A DNA stretch of 64,000 nt. Origin: Batillaria attramentaria. Lineage: Eukaryota; Mollusca; Gastropoda; Batillariidae. This document shows, piece after piece, positions 22,147 to 36,440 of this stretch; within the stretch, counting starts at the first letter, position 1; every line of letters starts with the position of its first letter. Below the pieces are notes generated by a model. That model was not told the origin of the DNA. It saw nothing but the letters and a program-made list of their open reading frames with translations, and ran no database searches. The stretch is from positions 622,501-686,500 of the forward strand of contig JACVVK020000336.1 in assembly GCA_018292915.2 (NCBI GenBank), in the 5' to 3' direction. Both the position numbers and the translations under genes were made by a program.

Positions 22147-23506
22147 CCAGGCCTGTATCTCCGAAAATAGTCAACCGACTGGCTTCAAACTTGGAACTTC
22201 CGAAGAAATCAAGATTTTTTAGTCAGAGCGAGCAGGCGATTTCTGAGTTATGGCCCTTTTGGGAAAAGTTGTTTGTCTCGCGTTTACAGGCGTACAATTT
22301 ATTTAAATCACTCTTTTTTTTTAATGTTGACTGCACAATTACGGACTCTGAACAGAGGTACATATTGGAGGTAGTTCCTCTTATACTTTTGACGTAAGCC
22401 GTTCCTCATTTGACAGTGCATTTTAGATGTCAAAATCGCTCATATTGTATGTAGATAATGTGTAAAAAATTCAGAAACATTCACTGCAGCTGTTATCTTC
22501 AGTTGATTGTACCCCAAGCACATTCTGCCACAAGCCACACGCCTCACAAACATCAAAGAAAAGACGCACGCGCACTGACACAAAGTATGAGTTTCATTTT
22601 GCCGACGTCCTGTTTGACTGACGTAATGCTGGCCTTTCTTGGGGATGTCTCACCAGGTTATCCGAATTTCTGTATTTGGGTACATGTACCTGGAAAGCAG
22701 GAATTTCATCGATGTGCTGGGTTTTGTTTTTGCCACTGACTCTCACTTAGCAGCATAACAGAGTGAGAGAACATCACAGAGGTCCCAATGGAGCATATGC
22801 ACAAACGCGCGCGCGCGTGTGTGTGCGCGTGTGTGTGTGCGCGCGCGCGCGCGAGACATAACATATTATGAGAAAACTCCTCCTCTCCGATACATAGCAT
22901 TACAAAAGAACGAGCGTGACGACAGCAGGGGATTAAATGGAAACAACATATTGAGCTGGTGACCATCTTGTTTTGTTTTGTTCCAGCAAATACACTTAAA
23001 TACCTTGCGCGTTCATTACATGCAGGCTACCCTCCTGTTACCCCCCCCCCCCCCGCCTCAAAATGTAATTGATCCGGCCCTGAAGTCTGCTGGTTTTTTT
23101 GTCCTTTTTTCCGTTGTCTCAGTAGATATGAAACAGAGAAATCAGTGGATTTATCAGTGACCGTGTATAAGGAAACAACAACATGGCACAGAGGGAATGA
23201 CAGTCAGGAGGAGTCATCAGTAGTATAGTGACTGTGTTGTTTTAACAATACTTCCCTGTTTTCTTAACTACGTCCCTAATAAGCCACACATTTTCTTTAT
23301 CCTGCATTCATTGTAACCATTGTTTTAAAGATGTGATCATTTTGTGTCTCATAGGCAAATACTTTCGGTGACCTTCATCTTACTTTTGGATTGAAGCTGG
23401 CAGTGAGAAAATTTCCTTAATCGGCCTAACCTCTGGCTTTAATAGCATTTCTAGCAACATATTTCTGTCACACTATTTCTGTATTGCCTTATTGCCGATT
23501 GCGAGA

Positions 23507-23545
<39 letters not shown>

Positions 23546-26240
23546 AGTGATGAAACTTTATTTATCAACGGTAAAAGTTTTGACAGAAATTCGCCAGTTT
23601 GCAAACTTGCCGTTGCTAGTACTACAGACGTATCTTCTAAGGAAAAAAATGGAGCAAAATATAAAAGAGAAAAAAAAATTAACACAGAAAATTATGTACA
23701 AAACCGTAGAGAAAATCGTCCATCAGGTCCAAACGCATTCACACACACGTACGACCTTTGTAAACACAAAACACTGATATAATACTGAAATGATGTAAAA
23801 TAGAAAATCAAAATAACAGGTTGCCGCGTAACGTACGTTACGTGCGATCCATTAAGCCCCGGTTACACCGGAACGGAATACTCCCGAATAAATTCGGGCC
23901 GATTCTGTCCGAATATGGGTTGAATCGGATGGATTCGGTGGATTCGGGACCTATTCGTCTCTGATTCGGGGAGCTCCCCGATTCGACCCGAATAGGTCCC
24001 GAATCAGAGCAGAATCGCCAAGAATCGACGCGAATTAATTTTTGGAATCCCGAATACAGCCGAATACCAACCCGGATAGTGACCAGAATCGAGCCACATT
24101 CGACCAGAATAGCGCCGAATGTGGTCCGAATGCCCCGATTACGGCCGAATAGAGCCGAATGGCGACCCGAATGGCGACCCGAATCGGGACGAATATGGTC
24201 GAATGCGCCGAATACGACACCCAATTAATATGCCCCAGAATCGTCCGAATCGGGCCCAAGAATCGTCCGAATGGGGCCCGAATCGGACACCTCTTCTTGA
24301 GGTGGATGACGAAAAGTGGAAATCTTTGTCTTGGTGGTATTGGTTCTAGGCATGGCGAGAATGTTATCACGTCGGCTGCAACAGACGAAATGAGACAAAT
24401 GCATCCCTGCACGCGTATTTACAGCCGATTCGGCTATATTCGCGAGCTGTATTCGGGTGACGATTCGGATGGATTAGGGGAGGCATTCAGGGCATTCTGG
24501 GTAGATTCAGCTCTATTCGTGCTATTCGGGTCTGATGATTCGGACCGTACTCTCCGAATGATACGAATACGCCCGAATCTGCCAAGAATGTCCCGAATGC
24601 ATCCGATTTCCAGCCGATTACCTCCCGAATGTGGCCTGAATGAAATTTGTTGGGGCCACATTCGGGAGTATTCAGGAGGGTATTCGGCTGGTTTTGAACA
24701 TTTCAAAACGAGCCGAATCCCTCCACGAATGTTCCAGAATCCCTCCCGAATTTTTGCGCATTCGGGGAGGGAGAACAGAATACTCCAGAATGCACCCGAA
24801 TAGGTGCATTCGGGTGGATTCGCAGCTGATTCGGGTCCGGTGTAACCGGGGCTTTAGGTACTGTTTGAGTGTACGCATAAACGTAGAAGTAGATAGATTT
24901 AGTTTCAGGTGTGAAGGTAGAAAATTCCATTGTAATGCTCCAGCGAAGGAAAGGCTTGTTTTGAATAAGTCAATACGGGGTAATGGTAAGCGCAGGATGC
25001 CATTCCTCGAGGTCCTCTCATGCCGCTGATTTAAATTAAAAAGAGTTTCCAGATATGGTGGCATTGTCTCGTTGAAGATTTTATGTAGGAATACACACTT
25101 ATTTTCGGTAAGCTGGTGTTCAAGGCTAAGATGATTTAAAAAAAAAATTCCGCTAGTTGAAAGGGGTTCCGGAAAAACCATTTTAACAGCTCTCTTGTAC
25201 AGCGAATTGAGTCTGGCCATATGGACATCGCTGCACCCGTCCCAAACAGTGGAGGGATAACTAACATGTTATGTTATATGTGCGTTAAAAAACAGCTTTC
25301 GGCTACGTATATCAGTTATGTGCCTTAGCTGGGAAAGTAAGTATACGTTTTTCGAAAGAGTTTTACACAGTGCATTAATCTGGGCCTCCCATTTCAGCTG
25401 ATCGTCAACAATATCACCTAAAAGTCGACGGTCTGTAACTTGCTGAACTGGCTGGCCGTTCAAACGAAGTTTTAATGGGGACAGATGACGCTGATGTTTT
25501 TGCCGCGTTGTGACTAGCATATGTAGCGTTGGTGGGCGTTATGGGGATGCAAGTGTCCTACACGGCAGCAACGGGGGTTCGTTGTTTCGCTCTCCAATGA
25601 CCACCGACAGAGTTTCCGACAGTTCCAACATATTTATTCCGTAGCCTCTCATTCAGTCAAACAACTCATGCAGTGAATCATCAAATCATCAAACGGCGAA
25701 TCACTGAACCAACTGATCACCCTGCAAACAAGTAGTGTACAGTATCGTTAAAATACAGAATGCACGTCGCCATCATTCAGCAACATCACAATACTCATAC
25801 ACTTCATATATAACTTATAGACTTTCATCCAAAAAGACTTACAATAAATACCTCTGGAGTGTGATAATTCAGAATACGTGTGAACACTACCAGTGAAACC
25901 AGAAAACCTGTCACATGAATAAAACAGCTGACTTACTAAAGATAAACTTTACTGGCTATCGCAATATTTCAGTTGCAATACACAAGTACCAGTACATACT
26001 TCATCAGGGTGACAAAGGTGAAAATGCAGAAACCGCAACAGCAAGTACCAGAGATGTTGCCTCCTTGAATGGACAAGTAAAAATGTGAACTAACTCATAC
26101 ACTGACTACTAGGTAAACAAGTGAACTCAATTCAGGTACATGTATCACACACATAACAAGATGGCCACCAGCCCAATATGTTGTTTCCATTTAATCACCT
26201 GCTGTCGTCACGGTCGTTCTTTTGTAATGCCACGTATCCG

Positions 26241-26307
<67 letters not shown>

Positions 26308-27877
26308 CACTCTCTCTCTCTCTCTCTCTCTGAATGGAAACAACTGACCGGGCTTGTCAGACCAATCTTGGTTTTGGAAGAGAGACGTCAAGTTGTTTTC
26401 TTTGAAATCTACGTTTTTCCTCATTGGGATGACGCATAATACATTTGACGTAATAACTTTGACTCGGATACAATTCTTGCAATGAAAGCAGCCCCATGAA
26501 AATTGAAGTGTTGCTGCTGCGCAGTGTAAAGATCGAATTTATACCGGCTCAATGTGTTTAACAGACAAGTCTGCGCGGCGAACGTTTTTTCACTATGTGT
26601 TATGTCTGCTGCGCGCGCGCACACACAGACACACACAGACACACGCGCGCGCGCACGCACGCACGCACGCACGCACGCACACACACAGACATGCGCGAGC
26701 CGCGTTTGTGCATGTGCTCCATTGAGACGTACCTGTGTGGTGTTCTCTCACTCTACTATGCTATTGAGTGAGAGTCAGTGGGAAAAACAAAGCTTACTAC
26801 ATCAATGAAACTCCCGCTTTCCCCGTCTACAAATAGAGAACTTCCGAAAAGTGACGACACACCCCCAAGAAATGCCAGCATCACGTCAATCAAACATGAC
26901 GTCGGCAAACTGACGCTGATACAGTTTTGTGTCAGTGCGCGTGTGCCTTTTCTGCGATGTTTGTGAGGCGTGTGGCTTGTGTAGAGGAAATGTGCTTTGA
27001 GTACAAATTTTCGAGTCAACTGACGATAACGGCTGCAGTGAATTTTCTAATTTTTTTTTTGTATATTTTTTATGGCACCCCAGGCTCATTATCTATGTAT
27101 AGTAGGAGCGATTTTGAGATCTAAAGTGTGTTCACCAGAAAATCATGTGTGCAATCGTACCTGGATGGGGCCTTCTATTCAACAATCTTGATTCATTTAG
27201 AAACCCCAAATTTGAAATCGATCGGTTCAGTATTTTCGGAGAAATAGGCATCTGAACTGGGTTCACATGCAGTGAAAACTATAAGAGCGGCGACCATTCT
27301 CTAGTAGTGACTCTGTTCAGAGTCCGTATTCAAGCTATCTACTGCCAAACAATTGAGTGATTTAAATAAATATTACGCCTGTAAACGAAAGACAACCAAC
27401 TTGTCTCAAAAGGGCGATAACTCCCAAATCACTTAAGCAATCATCACACACTTGAATCGTCTAATGTAACATTTTGATATATTTGGATACCCCAAATTTG
27501 AAGCCATTCGGTTAAGTATTTTCGAAGAAACGGGCCCGGACACAATTCACACACACACATACACACAGACGGCACTCACTGAGGAGGAGAAGCGCGTTCG
27601 GTGCACCATACATGTCAGCATCGATGACGCATGTTTTCTTACGTCATTGTCAGAGTTACACTTGCAAAATCGTCTCTGCGGGAGATCGGCAGTGACGTGC
27701 GTTTGTACCAGAGATGCTTGCCTATGAACGTGGAAATTTTAGCCCGTCCTATGATGTTGTTTCCATTACTATGGAAACAACATAAACAAGATGGCCACTG
27801 ACCAGCCCAATATGTTGTTTCCATTTAATCACCTGCTGTCGTCACGGTCGTTCTTTTGTAATGCCATGTATACGGGA

Positions 27878-27945
<68 letters not shown>

Positions 27946-28288
27946 CACACTCTCTCTCTCTCTCTCTCAATGGAAACAACTGACCGGGCTTGTCAGACCA
28001 ATCTTGGTTTTGGAAGAGAGACGTCAAGTTGTTTTCTTTGAAATATATGACGTTTTCCTCATTGGGATGACGCATAATACATTTGACGTAATAACTTTGA
28101 CTCGGATACAATTCTTGCAATGAAAGCAGCCCCATGAAAATTGAAGTGTTGCTGCTGCGCAGTGTAAAGATCGAATTTATACCGGCTCAATGTGTTTAAC
28201 AGACAAGTCTGCGCGGCGAACGTTTTTTCACTATGTGTTATGTCTGCTGCGCGCGCGCGCACACAGACACACACAGACATACGCGCGC

Positions 28289-28321
<33 letters not shown>

Positions 28322-31300
28322 GACTTGCGCGAGCCGCGTTTGTGCATGTGCTCCATTGAGACCTATGTGGTGTTCTCTCACTCTACTATGCTATTGAGTG
28401 AGAGTCAGTGGGAAAAACAAAGCTCACTACATCAATGAAACTCCCGCTTTCCCCGTCTACAAATAGAGAACTTCCGAAAAGTGACGACACACCCCCACGT
28501 CAATCAAACATGACGTCGGCAAACTGACGCTGATACAGTTTTGCGTCAGTGCGCGTGTGCCTTTTCTGCGATGTTTGTGAGGCGTGTGGCTTGTGTAGAG
28601 GAAATGTGCTTCGAGTACAAATTTTCGAGTCAACTGACGACAACGGCTGCAGTGAATTTTTCTAATTTTTTTGTATATTTTTTATGGCACCCCAGGCTCA
28701 TTATCTATGTATAGTAGGAGCGATTTTGAGATCTAAAGTGTGTTCACCAGCACTTTCATCAGGTACGGTTTACGCCAAAAGTACAAAAGCGACAACCTCC
28801 AAAATTCACTCAGTTGAGAGTCCGTATTCATGCTATCTATGTCCCAAACATGGAGTGGTTTAGGTAAATATTACGCCTTTAAACGCCAGAAAGCCACTTT
28901 TTTTGAAAAGGGCGATAACTCGCAAATCATGTGTGCAATCGTACCTGGATCGGGCCTTCTATTCAACAATCTTGATTCATTTAGAAACCCCAAATTTGAA
29001 ATCGATCGGTTCAGTATTTTCGGAGAAATAGGCATCTGAACTGGGTTCACATGCAATGTCAACTCAGGCTCGGTTTACATGAAAACTATAAGAGCGACCA
29101 TTTTCTAGTAGTGAGTCAATTCAGAGTCCGTATTCAAGCTATCTACTGCCAAAAAATTGAGTGATTTAAATAAATATTACGCCTGTACACGAAAGACAAC
29201 CAACTTGTCTCAAAAGGGCGATAACTCCCAAATCACTTAAGCAATCATCACACGCTTGAATCGTCTAATGTAACATTTTGATAAATTTGGATACCCCAAA
29301 TTTGAAGCCATTCGGTTAAGTCTTTTCGAAGAAACGGGCCCGGACACAATTCACACACACACGCACATCCACACAGACGGCACTCAGGAGGAGGAGAACT
29401 GCGTTCGGAACATCATACGCGTCAGCATCGATGACGCAAGTTTTCTTACGTCATTGTCAGAGTTACACTTGCAAAATCGTCTCTGCGGGAGATCGGCAGT
29501 GACGTGCGTTTGTACCACAGATGCTTGCCCATGAACGTGGAAATTTTAGCCCGTCCTATTATGTTGTTTCCATTACTATGGAAACAACATAAAAACCAAT
29601 GGTTCATGGCTGGCTCTGCAACTAACGAATAGTAACATACTAAAAACTAATTAATTACTTATTGTGAATAATTATGGAAATAATTCACTCTGCCACACAT
29701 ACTTTGTGTTTTATTGGGATGTAAGACCATGTGGAGACTCGTGCGAGCGTTTGTGCATGTGCTCCATTGAGACCTATGTGGTGTTTTCTCACTCTATTAT
29801 GCTATTGAGTAAGAGTCATGGCAAAAACAAAGCCCACTACATCAATGAAACTCCCGCTTTCCCCCGTCTACAAATAGAGAACTTCGGAAAAGTGGCGACA
29901 CATCTCCAAGAAATGCCAGCATCACGTCAATCAAACATGACGCAAAATGACGCTGATATTTTGCGTCAGTGCGCGTGTGCCTTTTCTTGTGAATGTTTGT
30001 GAGGCGTGTGGCGTGTGGCTTGTGTAGAGGAAATGTACTTTGAGTACAAATGTTCGAGTCAATTGACGATAACGGCTGCAGTGAATTTTTCTATTTTTTT
30101 TTTTTTTTTTGTATATTTTTATGGCACCCCAGACACATTATCTATATATAGCAGGAGCGATTTTGAGATCTAAAGTGGGTTCTCCAGCACTTTCATGAGG
30201 TACGGCTTACGTCAAAAGTATAACAGCGACAACCTCCAAAGTTCACTCTGTTTAGAGTCCCTATTCATACTATTTCCAAAAAATGGAGTGATTTAGATAA
30301 ATAATACGACTTTAAACGCCAGAAAGCCAACTTTTCTGAAAAGGGCAATAACTCGCAAATCATGTGTGCAATCGTACCTGGATCAGGCCGTCTGTTCAAA
30401 GATGTTGATTCATTAAGAAACCCGGCCCCATGGGCTCGCCTTCACGCGGCGGGGCTGATTTCGCCAAGCTTGCCCACCCCTTTTGCTCTTTCTTTACTCT
30501 TATTTCTGCCTCCCTCGGTCCATTCACCTGTCTTTTGCTCTCTTAAAGTCTCTTCCGGGGGGGGGGGGGGGGGGGGGGGTCAGTAAGCGGGTGTTTGCTG
30601 ACCCTTGGTCCAGTGAAACATCTGAGGGTCATTCCTGAAGGCCGACTTCACTGGATTCCCCCCCCCCCCCCACCTCGTCTTCACCCTGGCGGGCTTTGTT
30701 CGCAGCGCCCTGCTGGTGCTGCTGGACACCTGTCATGTTGAAGACCTTCACAACGCACCCCTCACGGCGGGGAGGTTCCGTGTTGGAGCGGTCTATTCTC
30801 CAACTGCCTCCCAGGCATGTTGTCTTCATTGGCAACTAAGGAATTTTCCTTCCTACCTCTGTCTATCTCTCACCAGCCCATTCGCCTGACTCTTTCTCTT
30901 TAAAACCTCCCGAATTTAGCCGCTCTGTCCTTCCTCTCATCTCTCAGCTGATTTCTAAGTTCGGCCCTTTCATCTATATTTCTTCTTTTTAACCTCTCAC
31001 TTACGTCTGCACTACCAGTGGTTAGGAATAAGTGATGTTGGGAATATGCTGCGAACTGGTTTATTGCGCCTAGGAGATGATAAGTTGCAATATTTGCTGT
31101 ATATGCGCTTAGTATTTATCTTTGTTTTATTCAGTATTTTCGGAGAAATAGGCATCTGAACTGGGTTCACATGCAGTGAAAACTATAAGAGCGGCGACCA
31201 TTCTCTAGTAGTGACTCTGTTCAGAGTCCGTATTCAAGCTATCTACTGCCAAACAATTGAGTGATTTAAATAAATATTACGCCTGTAAACGAAAGACAAC

Positions 31301-31781
31301 CAACTTGTCTCAAAAGGGCGATAACTCCCAAATCACTTAAGCAATCATCACACACTTGAATCGTCTAATGTAACATTTTGATATATTTGGATACCCCAAA
31401 TTTGAAGCCATTCGGTTAAGTATTTTCGAAGAAACGGGCCCGGACACAATTCACACACACACATACACACAGACGGCACTCACTGAGGAGGAGAAGCGCG
31501 TTCGGTGCACCATACATGTCAGCATCGATGACGCATGTTTTCTTACGTCATTGTCAGAGTTACACTTGCAAAATCGTCTCTGCGGGAGATCGGCAGTGAC
31601 GTGCGTTTGTACCAGAGATGCTTGCCTATGAACGTGGAAATTTTAGCCCGTCCTATGATGTTGTTTCCATTACTATGGAAACAACATAAACAAGATGGCC
31701 ACTGACCAGCCCAATATGTTGTTTCCATTTAATCACCTGCTGTCGTCACGGTCGTTCTTTTGTAATGCCATGTATACGGGA

Positions 31782-31849
<68 letters not shown>

Positions 31850-32194
31850 CACACTCTCTCTCTCTCTCTCTCTCAATGGAAACAACTGACCGGGCTTGTC
31901 AGACCAATCTTGGTTTTGGAAGAGAGACGTCAAGTTGTTTTCTTTGAAATATATGACGTTTTCCTCATTGGGATGACGCATAATACATTTGACGTAATAA
32001 CTTTGACTCGGATACAATTCTTGCAATGAAAGCAGCCCCATGAAAATTGAAGTGTTGCTGCTGCGCAGTGTAAAGATCGAATTTATACCGGCTCAATGTG
32101 TTTAACAGACAAGTCTGCGCGGCGAACGTTTTTTCACTATGTGTTATGTCTGCTGCGCGCGCGCGCACACAGACACACACAGACATACGCGCGC

Positions 32195-32227
<33 letters not shown>

Positions 32228-35200
32228 GACTTGCGCGAGCCGCGTTTGTGCATGTGCTCCATTGAGACCTATGTGGTGTTCTCTCACTCTACTATGCTAT
32301 TGAGTGAGAGTCAGTGGGAAAAACAAAGCTCACTACATCAATGAAACTCCCGCTTTCCCCGTCTACAAATAGAGAACTTCCGAAAAGTGACGACACACCC
32401 CCACGTCAATCAAACATGACGTCGGCAAACTGACGCTGATACAGTTTTGCGTCAGTGCGCGTGTGCCTTTTCTGCGATGTTTGTGAGGCGTGTGGCTTGT
32501 GTAGAGGAAATGTGCTTCGAGTACAAATTTTCGAGTCAACTGACGACAACGGCTGCAGTGAATTTTTCTAATTTTTTTGTATATTTTTTATGGCACCCCA
32601 GGCTCATTATCTATGTATAGTAGGAGCGATTTTGAGATCTAAAGTGTGTTCACCAGCACTTTCATCAGGTACGGTTTACGCCAAAAGTACAAAAGCGACA
32701 ACCTCCAAAATTCACTCAGTTGAGAGTCCGTATTCATGCTATCTATGTCCCAAACATGGAGTGGTTTAGGTAAATATTACGCCTTTAAACGCCAGAAAGC
32801 CACTTTTTTTGAAAAGGGCGATAACTCGCAAATCATGTGTGCAATCGTACCTGGATCGGGCCTTCTATTCAACAATCTTGATTCATTTAGAAACCCCAAA
32901 TTTGAAATCGATCGGTTCAGTATTTTCGGAGAAATAGGCATCTGAACTGGGTTCACATGCAATGTCAACTCAGGCTCGGTTTACATGAAAACTATAAGAG
33001 CGACCATTTTCTAGTAGTGAGTCAATTCAGAGTCCGTATTCAAGCTATCTACTGCCAAAAAATTGAGTGATTTAAATAAATATTACGCCTGTACACGAAA
33101 GACAACCAACTTGTCTCAAAAGGGCGATAACTCCCAAATCACTTAAGCAATCATCACACGCTTGAATCGTCTAATGTAACATTTTGATAAATTTGGATAC
33201 CCCAAATTTGAAGCCATTCGGTTAAGTATTTTCGAAGAAACGGGCCCGGACACAATTCACACACACACGCACATCCACACAGACGGCACTCAGGAGGAGG
33301 AGAACTGCGTTCGGAACATCATACGCGTCAGCATCGATGACGCAAGTTTTCTTACGTCATTGTCAGAGTTACACTTGCAAAATCGTCTCTGCGGGAGATC
33401 GGCAGTGACGTGCGTTTGTACCACAGATGCTTGCCCATGAACGTGGAAATTTTAGCCCGTCCTATTATGTTGTTTCCATTACTATGGAAACAACATAAAA
33501 ACCAATGGTTCATGGCTGGCTCTGCAACTAACGAATAGTAACATACTAAAAACTAATTAATTACTTATTGTGAATAATTATGGAAATAATTCACTCTGCC
33601 ACACATACTTTGTGTTTTATTGGGATGTAAGACCATGTGGAGACTCGTGCGAGCGTTTGTGCATGTGCTCCATTGAGACCTATGTGGTGTTTTCTCACTC
33701 TATTATGCTATTGAGTAAGAGTCATGGCAAAAACAAAGCCCACTACATCAATGAAACTCCCGCTTTCCCCCGTCTACAAATAGAGAACTTCGGAAAAGTG
33801 GCGACACATCTCCAAGAAATGCCAGCATCACGTCAATCAAACATGACGCAAAATGACGCTGATATTTTGCGTCAGTGCGCGTGTGCCTTTTCTTGTGAAT
33901 GTTTGTGAGGCGTGTGGCGTGTGGCTTGTGTAGAGGAAATGTACTTTGAGTACAAATGTTCGAGTCAATTGACGATAACGGCTGCAGTGAATTTTTCTAT
34001 TTTTTTTTTTTTTTTTTTGTATATTTTTATGGCACCCCAGACACATTATCTATATATAGCAGGAGCGATTTTGAGATCTAAAGTGGGTTCTCCAGCACTT
34101 TCATGAGGTACGGCTTACGTCAAAAGTATAACAGCGACAACCTCCAAAGTTCACTCTGTTTAGAGTCCCTATTCATACTATTTCCAAAAAATGGAGTGAT
34201 TTAGATAAATAATACGACTTTAAACGCCAGAAAGCCAACTTTTCTGAAAAGGGCAATAACTCGCAAATCATGTGTGCAATCGTACCTGGATCAGGCCGTC
34301 TGTTCAAAGATGTTGATTCATTAAGAAACCCGGCCCCATGGGCTCGCCTTCACGCGGCGGGGCTGATTTCGCCAAGCTTGCCCACCCCTTTTGCTCTTTC
34401 TTTACTCTTATTTCTGCCTCCCTCGGTCCATTCACCTGTCTTTTGCTCTCTTAAAGTCTCTTCCGGGGGGGGGGGGGGGGGGGGGGTCAGTAAGCGGGTG
34501 TTTGCTGACCCTTGGTCCAGTGAAACATCTGAGGGTCATTCCTGAAGGCCGACTTCACTGGATTCCCCCCCCCCCCCCACCTCGTCTTCACCCTGGCGGG
34601 CTTTGTTCGCAGCGCCCTGCTGGTGCTGCTGGACACCTGTCATGTTGAAGACCTTCACAACGCACCCCTCACGGCGGGGAGGTTCCGTGTTGGAGCGGTC
34701 TATTCTCCAACTGCCTCCCAGGCATGTTGTCTTCATTGGCAACTAAGGAATTTTCCTTCCTACCTCTGTCTATCTCTCACCAGCCCATTCGCCTGACTCT
34801 TTCTCTTTAAAACCTCCCGAATTTAGCCGCTCTGTCCTTCCTCTCATCTCTCAGCTGATTTCTAAGTTCGGCCCTTTCATCTATATTTCTTCTTTTTAAC
34901 CTCTCACTTACGTCTGCACTACCAGTGGTTAGGAATAAGTGATGTTGGGAATATGCTGCGAACTGGTTTATTGCGCCTAGGAGATGATAAGTTGCAATAT
35001 TTGCTGTATATGCGCTTAGTATTTATCTTTGTTTTACCCAGTTGTAATTGTTATTTGTTTTCTACGCTTTTTTTGCAAACGGGAGTTCGAAAAATTAGCA
35101 TGAAAATGCAGCGTCTCCTGCATGTCCGAGGTTTATATTGCCCCGTAGACCAGTTTGCATCTTTTGTCCAACGTTACAGTTTTGTTTTTTCATGTAGTGC

Positions 35201-35855
35201 AGGCACACTCAGCCGCGAATTAGTCTTTGTGGCTTGCGCGGCTTTAAGCCCTAAAAACTCACTCACTCACTCATTAAGAAACCCCAAATTTGAAATAGTT
35301 CGATTGAGTATTTTCGGAGATACAGGCATCTGAACTGGGTTCACATGCAATGTCAACTGAGGTACGGTTTACATGAAAAAATATAAGAGCGACCATTTCC
35401 TAATAGTGACTCTGTTCAGAGTCCGTATTCAAGCTACCTACTTCCAAAAATTTGAGGGATTTAAATAAATATGACTCATGTGAACGCCAGACAACCAACT
35501 TGTCTCAAAAGGGCGAAAGGACTCCTAAACCACTTAAGCAAATCGCCAAACGCTCGGTTCCTCTAACCACAAAGTTTGATACATTTGGAGATCCCAAATT
35601 TGATTGGGGAGCCGGGGTGGCCGAATGGTAGAGCGTTGGACTCTCAATGCTCGGGTCGTGAGTTCGAATCCCGCCGGCTGGGGCCAAATATTTGTGCTGG
35701 CCTTTTTTCTCGTTGCCCCGTCTTTGATATCACCCTTATGTGGTGGAAAAGGACGTTAAACTCCCAAACACCCACCCCACCCAACACCCACCCACCCTCC
35801 CAAATTTGATTACATTCGGTTGAGTATTTTCGGAGAAACAGGCCTGGATACACCG

Positions 35856-35905
<50 letters not shown>

Positions 35906-36356
35906 CGGACGGCACTCAGTGAGGAGGAGAAGTGCGTTCGCTGCACCATACACGTCAGCATCGATGACGCACGTTTTTTACGTCATTGTCAGAGTTACAC
36001 TTGCAAAATAGTCGCTGCGGGAGATCAGCAGTGACGTGCGCTTGTAACACAGAGGCTTGCCTATGAACGTGGAAAATTTAGCCCGTCCTAAGATGTTGTT
36101 TCCATTACTATGGTAACAACCTAAAAATCCCGCTTGCCTCGGCTGGGACTCGAACCCGAGTCTCCCGGTCCATCGTCCGAAGTACTAACTACTACACTAC
36201 GGGGGCCGGTAAGCCAACAGTACTGCGATGGGACGATAATTTTGATATCGTTCAGATCTTTAGACTTGGGAATTAGTACTACTTTTGCTTTCTTAAGCAG
36301 ATTTGGGAAGCGACCTTGATCGATACAAAGGTTGAAGATAAACGTTAGAGGATTGA

Positions 36357-36440
<84 letters not shown>

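Larger units (their letters stand above)
26152..36125 (+). repeat. Array of ~1.8 kb palindrome-bounded repeat units in P2 intron 5
   Basis: At least five direct units. Boundaries are a 30 bp palindrome with core gtttccattactatggaaac at 27754-27783, 29561-29590, 31658-31687, 33467-33496 and (imperfect) 36093-36122. Each unit has an (AC)n, a CG/CA alternating block, repeated gggcgataactc motifs and many TGACG words. Spacing is 1.81 kb where uninterrupted, larger where a retroposon or SINE is inserted. No host exon. Confidence 0.8.

Noticed and set aside
24159..24803. 214-codon open frame on + strand
   Set aside because: Lies wholly inside the CCGAAT-rich MITE; open only because the repeated word lacks stops.
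35608..35680. Functional tRNA-Leu gene
   Set aside because: The tRNA-like head is joined to a conserved SINE body with TSDs and occurs in six copies; it is a SINE head, not a tRNA gene.
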